From NCBI RefSeq assembly GCF_030272615.1, contig NC_081405.1, positions 153,901,113-153,965,112 of the forward strand: 64,000 nucleotides of DNA, written 5' to 3'. Under the pieces are notes generated by a model. That model was not told the DNA's origin and searched no databases. It saw only the letters and a list, made by a program, of their open reading frames with translations. Positions 47,182 to 56,225 of the stretch are shown one piece after another; position 1 is the first letter of the stretch; each line of letters begins with the position of its first letter. Origin of the DNA: Cryptomeria japonica (Eukaryota; Streptophyta; Pinopsida; Cupressales; Cupressaceae). The position numbers and the translations under genes are program-made.

Positions 47182-49770
47182 CTAGTCTAGCACGTCATCT
47201 ACCCCCCGATCTTGCTGATCAATATTTCGGGAAGGCAGGGAACACGCTAAAGGAGGAACATCCAACACAGCAGATGGAGCTATCACAAGATCCAAACAAG
47301 GGCTATGTTCATGTTCCAAGCCACGTTGTTCTTGTCTAGGAGCTAGGATAAGTGCTTTAGAAAATTCGTTAGATAAATGGTTATCAATATCAACAAGTTC
47401 ATATTCACTATCAAAAGCAAGAGGAGTAACATGTTCATCATGAATAACATTTTCATCTATATCATCATCAAGATTTATAAAAATAGGATCTTTAACTCGC
47501 ACAGGATCAAGACCATCATGCATCTTATGTTTAGGAGATTTAGGCTCAATTTCCGGCTGAGGAGAAAATGGAATAATGCTTGTTGAAGGTGTTTTTGGAG
47601 ATTGCAAAGTTCTCGAAGCAGCTACTTGAGCCCTAAGATGACGCTTTCGTCGGCGTTCACGTGCAGAACGATTTCGTCTAGTCTTAGTAGGAAGTGGAGA
47701 AGATTGAGGAGGAGGAATGTTCTCATCCTTATCACTTGGGTGCTTAGGTTGTGGTCTCTTAGGCTGGATAATAGGAGAAGAAGAAGGTCTCTTCTCTCTA
47801 TAAAAGGCAGGAGGAGGAACTGCTCCATATAAAGGAGGAATTTTTGGTTTAGGAAGAAGACCAAGTCCATCATGACGAGGAGGTATAGGTCTACTTTTAG
47901 AAGGTTTATTAGGCATAGACATAGTCACATCCATGGGGATGGGTTGGGAATCTTCTTGAGGAAAGACATTAGTTTTATCTTTCAAAGGAAGAACTTCCTT
48001 CTCAAGAACGATAGGAATGTCAAGTTTAGGTGTTCTAGGTTCACTTAGAGATAGGATCATATCTGTTTTCCACTTTTGATAAGATTTGAAAAGATGATCA
48101 CTTCGCGGAGGAAGAGATTGGAATTGTTTAGGCCAAAAGTAATCAATAGGAACACTAGAAGTTCTTTTAGCTGGTTTAAAGAGACTATGATTGACAGTAA
48201 CAACTTCACCATTATGGGGAAATTTCAAACACTTATGAATATGGGAAGCAATAGCTTTCATGGAAGATAGCCAAGGATAGCCAAGCTTCACACGAAATTG
48301 TTCGGATGAAGGAATAATAGCAAAGTTCACATCAAGAGATTTGTTATGGACCTCAATGGGTAATGTAATAGAACCAATTGCAGGAGAAGAAAATGCATCA
48401 AATAATTTCACAACCACATCTGTTTTGTCATAGATCACTTGATTCAATTGCAAAGTAAAAAGAAATTCTTCAGTAATAACATTAACCATGCACGAAGGAT
48501 CAATAAGCACTCCACGGCAAGGTGTATTCTTAACTTTTGCAACTATGTATAAAGGACCATCAGGTGCCCTGATAGTTTCACTAGAATCAAATGTGATGGA
48601 AGGTTCTTTAGGGTTTTCTTGCTGCTCTACAAAGTTAATCACATTCGGAGTCATAGACACAAGACCAGCAGATGAGAGAGAGGAATCATTAGCCTCAATC
48701 GCATTAGAGGTATGAGAAGGTAATGGATCAGTAAAAATCTGAAGATTTTGGTTAGGAGGAGCTACAGATGTGTTGCCTTTATCATTCACTCTGAAAACAG
48801 AGATAGTATTATTATCAATCAAATCTTGAATTTTACCCTTTAAAGAAAAACATTTTTCAGTATCATGCCCAGGCTGACGATGAAATTGACAAAAAGCTTT
48901 GTTATCAAAATAAGGTGAAGTAATCTTTGCAGGATCAATTTGTCGTACAGGAGGAAGAGTAAGCACATTTTGTTCCAATAACTTATTCATAATACTATGC
49001 AATGATTCATTCAAAGGAGTATACTTTCTTTCTTTCTTGAAAAACTTAGAAATAGGAGGCACACCTGATGCTGCATTCACATTGTTGTTGATGATGTTTT
49101 CATTAAATTTGATAGAATCTCTGTTCGGTTTAAACTTCCCAAATGGTTGTTGACTGCTATCACCCTTATCACTCGGAGCCATAGGATGTGATTGTTCCAT
49201 TTGACTCACAGTCAGTTGATAATTGTGAAGAGTGGCACACAACTGTTGGAAAGAAGTAAACTCAGAAAACAGAAGTTTGTCTCGAATATCTTTTTGTAAA
49301 TTAGAAATAAAGATTCTTTGAATATCATTGTCAGGCACTGGAAAAGAAATTTGAGCATACAAATGCTTATATCTACCAATGAAATCAGTCACTTTTTCTT
49401 TAACACCTTGTTTACAATGCATTAAATCAATCAAGGTAACTTTAGGACTTATATTGTTTTGAAATTGTTGAATGAAAGCATTTGCAAGTTGTTCGAAAGA
49501 AGAAATAGAATAAGAAGGCAACGAGCAATACCATTGTAGGGCTTTGTCTCTTAATGTTCTAGTAAACAGTTTCGCAAGCAACCTTTGGTCATAAGCAAAA
49601 TCAGTACATATTGTTTGAAAAGTCTTAACATGTGTTAGAGGATCACCTTTACCATTATAAAGCTCCAAATGCGGGATTTCAACATGTTTAGGAGGGATAG
49701 CTCGAACAATGTCAAGAGAAAGTGGGCTCGCAACATCAAATGTGGGCACACTAAACTTAGATTGATTCAT
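47182..49770 (-). CDS. Gag-protease-like polyprotein (862 aa)
   Basis: This is the longest open frame in the window. Residues 30-190 are a retrotrans_gag capsid domain (LELYNGKGDPLTHVKTFQ; LRDKALQWYCSLPSYSISSF; VKEKVTDFIGRYKHLYAQ). A knuckle with C294, H297, H302 and C307 (C-x2-H-x4-H-x4-C) should bind RNA. Residues about 405-515 resemble a retropepsin fold (GVLIDPSCMVNVITEEFL...FRVKLGYPWLSSM), but the active site reads D-P-S rather than D-[ST]-G. The rest is Pro-rich with a strongly basic cluster near residue 700 (RRNRSARERRRKRHLRAQ) and an acidic C terminus without a known domain. The true gag starts upstream at 50624; a frameshift near 49830 separates the two parts. Confidence 0.88.
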   Translation of the reverse strand: MNQSKFSVPTFDVASPLSLDIVRAIPPKHVEIPHLELYNGKGDPLTHVKTFQTICTDFAYDQRLLAKLFTRTLRDKALQWYCSLPSYSISSFEQLANAFIQQFQNNISPKVTLIDLMHCKQGVKEKVTDFIGRYKHLYAQISFPVPDNDIQRIFISNLQKDIRDKLLFSEFTSFQQLCATLHNYQLTVSQMEQSHPMAPSDKGDSSQQPFGKFKPNRDSIKFNENIINNNVNAASGVPPISKFFKKERKYTPLNESLHSIMNKLLEQNVLTLPPVRQIDPAKITSPYFDNKAFCQFHRQPGHDTEKCFSLKGKIQDLIDNNTISVFRVNDKGNTSVAPPNQNLQIFTDPLPSHTSNAIEANDSSLSSAGLVSMTPNVINFVEQQENPKEPSITFDSSETIRAPDGPLYIVAKVKNTPCRGVLIDPSCMVNVITEEFLFTLQLNQVIYDKTDVVVKLFDAFSSPAIGSITLPIEVHNKSLDVNFAIIPSSEQFRVKLGYPWLSSMKAIASHIHKCLKFPHNGEVVTVNHSLFKPAKRTSSVPIDYFWPKQFQSLPPRSDHLFKSYQKWKTDMILSLSEPRTPKLDIPIVLEKEVLPLKDKTNVFPQEDSQPIPMDVTMSMPNKPSKSRPIPPRHDGLGLLPKPKIPPLYGAVPPPAFYREKRPSSSPIIQPKRPQPKHPSDKDENIPPPQSSPLPTKTRRNRSARERRRKRHLRAQVAASRTLQSPKTPSTSIIPFSPQPEIEPKSPKHKMHDGLDPVRVKDPIFINLDDDIDENVIHDEHVTPLAFDSEYELVDIDNHLSNEFSKALILAPRQEQRGLEHEHSPCLDLVIAPSAVLDVPPLACSLPSRNIDQQDRGVDDVLD

Positions 49771-50624
49771 AGAGGCAATTTGTTGCTGTAAAGAAGAGAC
49801 AGCTTGTGCAAGATTATTAATGGCGCTTCAGTCGAAGAATTCATATTAGATGTGTTAGATTGAGATGGAGGTGTTATGTTATTGAAAGAAGGTAAAGATT
49901 AAGGTGGTGGGACTCTATGATAGGTAGTCATAGGAGATGATTGGACAGGAGGAACACTACAAGGAGGAATGGAATGGTTGAACGAATTGCCCCCTTGCGT
50001 CATGTTCATTTGTGGAGATGAAATAGGAACACTCATTGAAGGAATGAATGAAGAAGTTGGATTGAATGAAGGAAGAGGGTTAATTGAAGAAGAAGGATTG
50101 CGCCCATGACTAGTGATCATAGGAGGAATGTCTTGTATAGAAGTAGTCATTATGTTTGATGTAAAGGTAGGTATGCTAGCAATAGAAGTTGTCAAAGGAA
50201 TAGAATGATTAACTTGTGTGGGAGGTTGTGTATAACCTAAAGTTTCGGCACAACTCTTTATAGGCATCACATTCGAATCCACGATGTGTGCAATACCACG
50301 CAAAATATCAATTCCATTCTTATCACTTTGAAGCATGCGTTTTAGACCCTCAATTAAAGGAAGAGCTTGACTCTCGGGATACTCATGAGACATCCATTGG
50401 TGAAAATCGTCAAATTGGTTATCCAATTTCGAAAGTTGTTCTACAGAAACCTCATGGAGAGCTTCTTCATCATTAGGAGGATTAGAGGAATTACCCATGT
50501 CCTCGTTAAAAAGGCTATTCAAATTAGGTTCCATCTCCTCGGTAATTAAACCTCGGAAAGACTTAATTCTACGGCTTCGTCTAACGGGAATAGTGTAGGT
50601 GGGGCTTATTGTTGTAAAACTCAT
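49771..50624 (-). pseudogene. N-terminal part of the TR-GAG gag, broken
   Basis: The frame MSFTTISPTYTIPVRRSRRI runs 241 aa to a TAA at 49899, then continues in sense as SLPSFNNITPPSQSN. A one-base shift near 49830 changes to AINNLAQAVSSLQQQIASMN, which leads straight into the 862-aa frame. The segment is helical and acidic at first (EALHEVSVEQLSKLDNQFDD), then Ser/Pro/Thr-rich. One stop and one shift are the only visible breaks of an otherwise intact gag of about 1145 aa. Confidence 0.85.
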
Positions 50625-50675
50625 GCACTAGAAAGAGAGAGAAGATTTTGAATTTAGAGGTAGCAATTTTCAGTA

Positions 50676-51455
50676 AAATCAGCCAATCTTCTGGATTTAA
50701 GCTGTTAAATGCAATCACGACAGTCTCCCGAAATTTCGGAAAAAATGTCCGGGACCGTGGCGCTCGGAGTGCAACACGGTCCTTGCAACTTTTTTCAAAA
50801 TTTGCAGGGATGAAAGGTATGATGATTTTAGAGCTAATCTGAAAAAATTGAGTGATTTTACGATCTGTAGATAGGCCAAATTAAAGTTGCAAATTCAAAA
50901 TTGAACCCTATCAAGATTGTCGAAAAATGCAAAACTTGAATTTTTAAAAAGAGAGGGAAATTGAAATTTTGAATTTTATGATTTTAGAGGGAATGCCAAA
51001 AGCAATGCAAATTTTGAAATTCAAAAGTTGACTCAATTTCACGCAAAATTCAATTTTGAAAGCGGAAATCAAAGTTGTTGTAATTAAGCACTTAATTTCA
51101 AAAGTCACAAATTGCAAGAATTTGAATAAAGCACTGAAATTTCGAATGAATGCAAACACACTTTTCAGATTTAGGACAGTAAGAACACAATTTTGACACA
51201 AAATTTCAATTTCGATGATTTTTGAATGATTAGAAGCCTTAATCCAAGCAATCACAAGACCAACTTTGACTGTAATTTTGAAAGTGTTATAATTGATAAA
51301 ATCAGCCAAAATTCTGGATTTTAGCAGAAAAATACAGTAAGATCTCGCTCCGAAATTTCGGAAAAAATGTCGGGGACGATGGCGCTCGGAGTGCACACGG
51401 TCCTCGCAACTTTTTTCCAAATTTTCAGGGATGAAAGATATTGTGATTTTATTGC
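50676..51455 (-). repeat. Two ~160-bp direct repeats in the leader, period 622
   Basis: 50676-50835 and 51298-51455 align: both contain AAAATCAGCCAA, CCGAAATTTCGGAAAAAATG, GGCGCTCGGAGTGCA and CACGGTCCTxGCAACTTTTT. The first copy ends about 50 bp upstream of the gag start codon. The palindromic CCGAAATTTCGG is present in both. Confidence 0.88.
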
Positions 51456-51782
51456 GGAATCCAAAGTTACAGCCGATTTGGAGATGTTTTGATCAGTGAA
51501 ATTGTCGGACAAAGGTTGAATCAAGAGGGTTTCAAAAATTAGGGTTTTGACACTTAACCACTTAATTTTCAAAATTAAAGCACAAATATGAATTGATAAT
51601 TTGTAATAGAAGAGCAGATCTGAAACAAGCATTAATAATTAAGCATTTCACAAGTTCAATTTTCAAAAAGAAAATTTAGGGTTTTTTATGCAATCACCTC
51701 TAAAATTTTGCAAAAGATCAAACATGGAAATGTAATCAAGGAACCAATTTTCAGATCTAAGCATGAATAATCAGAAAGGATG

Positions 51783-51803
51783 TTCACGTCGGGTTCACCA
51801 AAA
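51783..51803 (-). promoter_or_regulatory. Primer-binding site of the TR-GAG element
   Basis: The minus strand reads TTTTGGTGAACCCGACGTGA next to the 5' LTR. The older element at 53471 uses TTTTGGTGAACCTAATGTGA. Sharing this site supports common descent of the two elements. Confidence 0.75.
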
Positions 51804-53053
51804 TGTAAAGCGGAAAATCGCGATCGAACCCTAGTTGCTCTCCCCTCTTCCAACTCCGAGGAGAGAGAAGGGAGGTTACTAGGGTTGATGGTTTTCACTT
51901 AGGGGAGAAACTTTACATTCGAAAGAGGGGTTGAAACCCACAAGATCCAATCCCACACAATGCAAGATTGGATGCTAAATGAGTTTCAAGGGTTAAGAAA
52001 GCAAGGCTACCCTCTTTTGTAAAGAATGTTGATAGAAGAATTAAGCTAGGAATGCATAGAAAGTGACAAAGATTCGCTTATAAATTGAGATAGGGATATA
52101 GTATGAAGCTGCGGACCTGGAATTAGCAATAAAATGTCGATACGGCGCTGTCCTGCAAATTTGAGCAAAAGTTGTCGGGACGATGGCGCCCGGCGCCACG
52201 GTCCTCCGAAAAATCCGCGAAACGAAGGGGGATCTGTTCGTCTCTGCACAAGGATTCCAGATCTTCAATTTCAGCCGCGTACCTGCAACCTACACACAGA
52301 AAAGCGAAGACGATTGGGGGGTTAGGGATTAGGGGTTTGCCTTTAGGTCAAACCCCGGTTTTGGAATTAACCAAGAAATGAGCAAGTGCTGTAAATGTAA
52401 ATGACTGTAAAACAAGTACTAATACCTTGTTCTAAGGATGTTTGTATCCTTATGTGCGAAGGTATAGATGTTGTATGTTGTTGTAGTATGTTGTATGTAG
52501 TATGTAGTAAGTGATCTCCTCTTCAATGGTTGAATCCTTGTCTTGAATGCAACACTTAGCCTTGAATGGAAACTTAGAAGGAATGCTTGAATGCTTGAAT
52601 GCTTGAATGCTTGAATGCTTGAATGTTTGAATATAGTTTCCACGCTTGTACACATATCCTCCTTCTCATGCCAAATGAGAGAGAAAAATGTAGTTTATAT
52701 ACTTGTCAATTAGGGCTAATAGACTCATTTTCCTGACCTTAGGCCGACCAGGAAAGTTAATTTCCAAATTGCAAACAAAAAGACCCGAGACCCCATAGGA
52801 GACCGGGCCCAAAATAGGCCCAGGGACCAGGGTGCTGGGCGCCATGGTCCTGGGGGACCAGGGTGCTGGGCGCTCTAGTCCCACCTCCCGGGATAGCAGG
52901 GTGCAAGGAGGTTCAGGCCAGGGTGCTTGAAAAATGCAGTTTTTAGTGTCATGAGCAAGTTTCAGGGTCTCCATTCAGGTTGCGTGTTGCGTCGCCATCG
53001 TGAAGACCGAAATGCAGTCAAAATTGCAAGTGTCGCAATTTTAGGACGCTACA
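51804..53053 (-). repeat. 5' LTR of the TR-GAG element
   Basis: 1250 bp, nearly identical to 45177-46432. The main differences are a shorter GC-rich block (one CCAGGGCACTGGGCGCC unit missing near 52860) and two extra GAATGCTT units near 52590-52625. Most substitutions are C/T or G/A, as methyl-cytosine decay would give. Confidence 0.93.
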
Positions 53054-53058
53054 GAAAT

Positions 53059-53465
53059 GATCTACAAATGTAAATATCTTCTTCAACCGGCTATGGGTGA
53101 TGACACCCCAAAAAGCCATTTGTTGCTTTCTAGTTTACATGGAGAAATTCACTTTCATTCTCACTTTGAACTTGGCCCTTTTGCACCCTCTGCAAACAAT
53201 GAGTTTACCATTCTCTACTCATGGCCTTATTGAGATAAATAATGATCTCTTTTCCTTTTATTTCTCCTTTATAAATGGTGTCCTATTCTATGCATTCCTT
53301 GCATCTTGTCACTATTAATGTTGCTCGCTTCTATCTTCTCCCCAGGGCCATCATATATCCAACTTCTCCCATTGTATGCCTCAAAATTGTCAAATTGGAC
53401 TTCATTATTACTCTAGCTTAAAGATGTTGCCCACTTGGAGAGAGTGTCAGCATATGAATTGGCCT
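53059..53465 (-). pseudogene. RNase H C-terminal end and downstream sequence (LINE-like)
   Basis: Just outside the 53471 LTR the minus strand reads REANSYADTLSKWATSLS, the last helix of a plant LINE-type RNase H (family H-x-[YF]-R-E-x-N-x-x-A-D), including the final catalytic Asp. It ends at a stop near 53410, and the rest of the piece is non-coding. The N-terminal part of the same domain is at 63632-64000, on the far side of the 10-kb element. Confidence 0.85.
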
Positions 53466-53470
53466 CTCTA

Positions 53471-54587
53471 TGTAATGTCATAAATTGCATCTCATGCAAT
53501 TCCGTGTCATATAAGTGTCTTCGCTCCATGTCGATGGAGATCATGCATCATCATATTTGTCCTTTTTTTTCCACATGGATCGCCCTGTCAGCTTGAAACT
53601 TGTCTTTTATCGACCATGCTAACCAATTAACCATGGGACTCTAACACATCATGGACATGTCTACATGTCACACTAGTGTCCCATGAATCTGTCAATCTGT
53701 AGCTGGTCGTTTGAGCATTATGCTTGCACCCAAAAGAGTTTGTAACACCTCTATCCACTACCATCGACGTCGGGATTCATTTGGGAGGCTATATCTTTCA
53801 CATTTCTAGCCTTTCTTGAGACTTCTTGATCATTTGGAGATACTTAGAGCTCTAGGCATCCATTTTCCTCTTATCTTGCACACATTTTCTAGCATCTAAA
53901 GGACCACCATTGTTGCAATCTCTTGAATAGCTCACGGTGTTGTCTTCACAAGTGTTGGAAGGGGAGTTCACTTACTTTCCTTAGTTTATTTGCATACTCA
54001 TAATATTTTATTTCAATCTATCTACTATCCTATTCATGTTTCTTTCATCTGTATTGTTCCATTTTCATCATTTCTATTATCTGGGTTGTTCGTGGAGGTG
54101 GAAACACCAAAACGAGGGTCTAATTGAGGCAAATCTCTAAACATAGCCCCCAACATTTTCCTTCTTGCTTGTGTACAGGTTTATAGTCGTGGGAAGGCGA
54201 TCATCTTGCGGGAGGCTTCAATCATAGACCAGTTGTGAGTTTCACTCATTCTTTTTCCTCACTTCATTCTAGTATTTCACATTCTATGTTGTTAGCTTAA
54301 TTTGTCATTTTCTGTGTTTATTTAATAGTACAGTCACATCTGTTGTTCCCATGCAATCTTTGTACCTCATCCATATAGGACGAAAGTGTGTCACTCTTGT
54401 CCTCAAGACAGAGGCTTAGCAGGGTTGTTTGGGAACTCTGTTTGTTAGTCATTTACCTTATTCTGTATTTAGTTTTACATTTTCATCCCTTGGTTCACCT
54501 TTAGCTCCAGTATAAGTGAGGTAGAGTGAAGGAAGGTTTCTTCCTTGAGGTTCATCACCTTGAGGGTGATAAATCTCGTCCTCTACG
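53471..54587 (+). repeat. 5' LTR of the older gag-only element
   Basis: Starts TGTAATGTCATAAATTGC and ends TCGTCCTCTACG; the last base is A in the 3' LTR (CTACA), so the terminal CA is mutated here. 1117 bp. Confidence 0.92.
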
Positions 54588-54610
54588 TTTTGGTGAACCT
54601 AATGTGAACC
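54588..54610 (+). promoter_or_regulatory. Primer-binding site of the older gag-only element
   Basis: TTTTGGTGAACCTAATGTGA follows the LTR directly and matches the site of the 45177 element at most positions. Confidence 0.75.
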
Positions 54611-54778
54611 AACTGTATCGTCATTTTCTTTAGTCATTATTTCATAACTACATTTAAAATCTAAGGCAAAGTAAAAATAGAGAACCAAAAAGACAAACAT
54701 AATATCAACCTTGAAACACACCTCAAAACAACTCTCTTTTATCACAAGAGTGTTATAGACTTGTGACATCCTAGTAGT

Positions 54779-56225
54779 GTGGTTGAAGTGTTTTGGAGCT
54801 TGTCCATGACCTTTACGACCCAGATTGCCACAAGAGTTGTTGTGAGAAGGACTGCTAGGAAGAGCATTCATGCGAATTGCTACAGTCCACCTAGGTCGAG
54901 TCTAATGTTTAACGATCAGCTTCCTGACCCGAATGATTTCCTAGCTTCTCACCCTCTTGAGACCATTTTGGTAGGGGTTCCTTCTCCACCTAATTCACAA
55001 TCCAACTCTCAAAAAAATTCTCCAAGGAATTCTCCTCCATCTTCCCCTCCTATTATTGATCACGATTTTGTCATTACCATTGATTTTGAACAGATTAACA
55101 TGTTAGAGCAGAATTTGAGAGACTTTGAGGGTTTCTTAAATTGGGAGAATGTCCTCCCCTAGGCCGACAATGTTGTAAGTACTCTGAGAGACATGTTGAT
55201 CTTAGATAGGAGATGCCTAGAGATGTTGAGGGTGTTATCTATGATTGTCAAGAGTCACATGCCTTTGGCTAGTTCCTCTCCTCAAGATAGACAGTCTAAC
55301 ACTTGTGGCTCTCAAATTGGCATGGACATACCTAGTTTAATGGTGCATATGGTTGATCTTGGGCCTACCATTCCCAGCATCAATGCTTCTACCACTCCCC
55401 TAGGTTATACTGGTATGGCTAGTAGTTCTACTACCACTTTCGTTGCAGGGCACACTGCTTCTGTCAGTGTTGGTCCAGATGTTGGTGCTATCCTTTATGG
55501 TAGTATCGGTCCTCATGTCAGTGCGGGTGGAGGTGGTGGTGTGCATGGTGCTCCTCCCCGTTCTCTACTACCTACTAATCCTGTCTTGAACACCATTTTG
55601 CAAAATATGGGTCAGTTGCAATTGCAGCTCACAAACCTAGCATCCACCTCTAGTTAGTCTTTGATACCTTCATATTATCGTATGAGCCCACTTGACATCA
55701 CCATCCTTAATACCATCTATCCCCAAGGGGATGAGTCTCTAAATTTTAATCGATTCAATGGTGATGGAGATCCCAATGTGCATATCGACTCTTTCATGAC
55801 CATGTGTAGTGATTATCACAGTCTGGATTTTGTTTTTCTTAAACTATTCTCTTGTTCTCTTAAGGGGACCATGTTAGAATGGTATAGTTCATTGACTAAT
55901 CACTCTATCCAAATGTTCGATCAACTTATGGATCTTTTCCTCAAACAGTTCCAAGAAAACATTGGTAGCAAGGTCACCATAGTTGACCTTGTTCACTATA
56001 AGCAAAGGTCGAATGAGAAGATTACAGACTTTATCTCGCGGTACCAATCTATCTCTACTAGGATCACCATTACCCTGCCAAATAGTGATTTGCAAAGGAT
56101 GTTCATTAGAAATTTGTAGTTGGCATTAAGGGAGAAGTTATCACTCAATTGATATCAAAAAATTTCCAATATGTGTTCAGCACTCATCGATTACCAGCAT
56201 ATGTTGACTCAGTTCGAAGAGTCCT
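54779..56225 (+). pseudogene. Gag of older element, N-terminal and capsid part
   Basis: One frame covers 54779-56119, cut by three TAG stops (55160, 55655, 56117), each where a Gln codon CAG would fit. It begins with a basic stretch and a Ser/Pro run (PPNSQSNSQKNSPRNSPPSS), then a helix (FEQINMLEQNLRDFEGFLNW) and a Gly-rich linker. The capsid domain follows: LNFNRFNGDGDPNVHIDSFM, LKGTMLEWYSSLTNHSIQMF, QENIGSKVTIVDLVHYKQRS and KITDFISRYQS. It matches the capsid domain of the 862-aa protein. The exact start Met is uncertain; an early Met in the same frame lies near 54913 (MFNDQLPDPN). Confidence 0.88.
55834..56225 (+). repeat. 392-bp gag duplication, copy 1
   Basis: Starts TTTTCTTAAACTATTC and ends GAAGAGTCCT. 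It aligns without gaps to 59443-59834 with about 19 differences by eye (near 5%). Confidence 0.92.

Larger units (their letters stand above)
45177..53053 (-). mobile_element. Complete gag-only LTR retrotransposon (TR-GAG type), young
   Basis: Two LTRs (45177-46432 and 51804-53053) enclose a 5.4-kb interior with primer-binding site, leader, a gag-protease frame and polypurine tract, all on minus. The flanks are gaaac (45172-45176) and gaaat (53054-53058), a 5-bp duplication with one mismatch. The LTRs differ by about 17-20 substitutions and two indels by eye, roughly 1.5%, so insertion is fairly recent. No RT, RNase H or integrase is present, so mobility needs proteins from another element. 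Terminal-repeat elements with only a gag are known in plants as TR-GAG. Confidence 0.93.

Noticed and set aside
50944-51632. 158- and 103-aa frames on - upstream of gag
   Set aside because: Leader sequence with direct repeats; the translations have no motif and end before gag.
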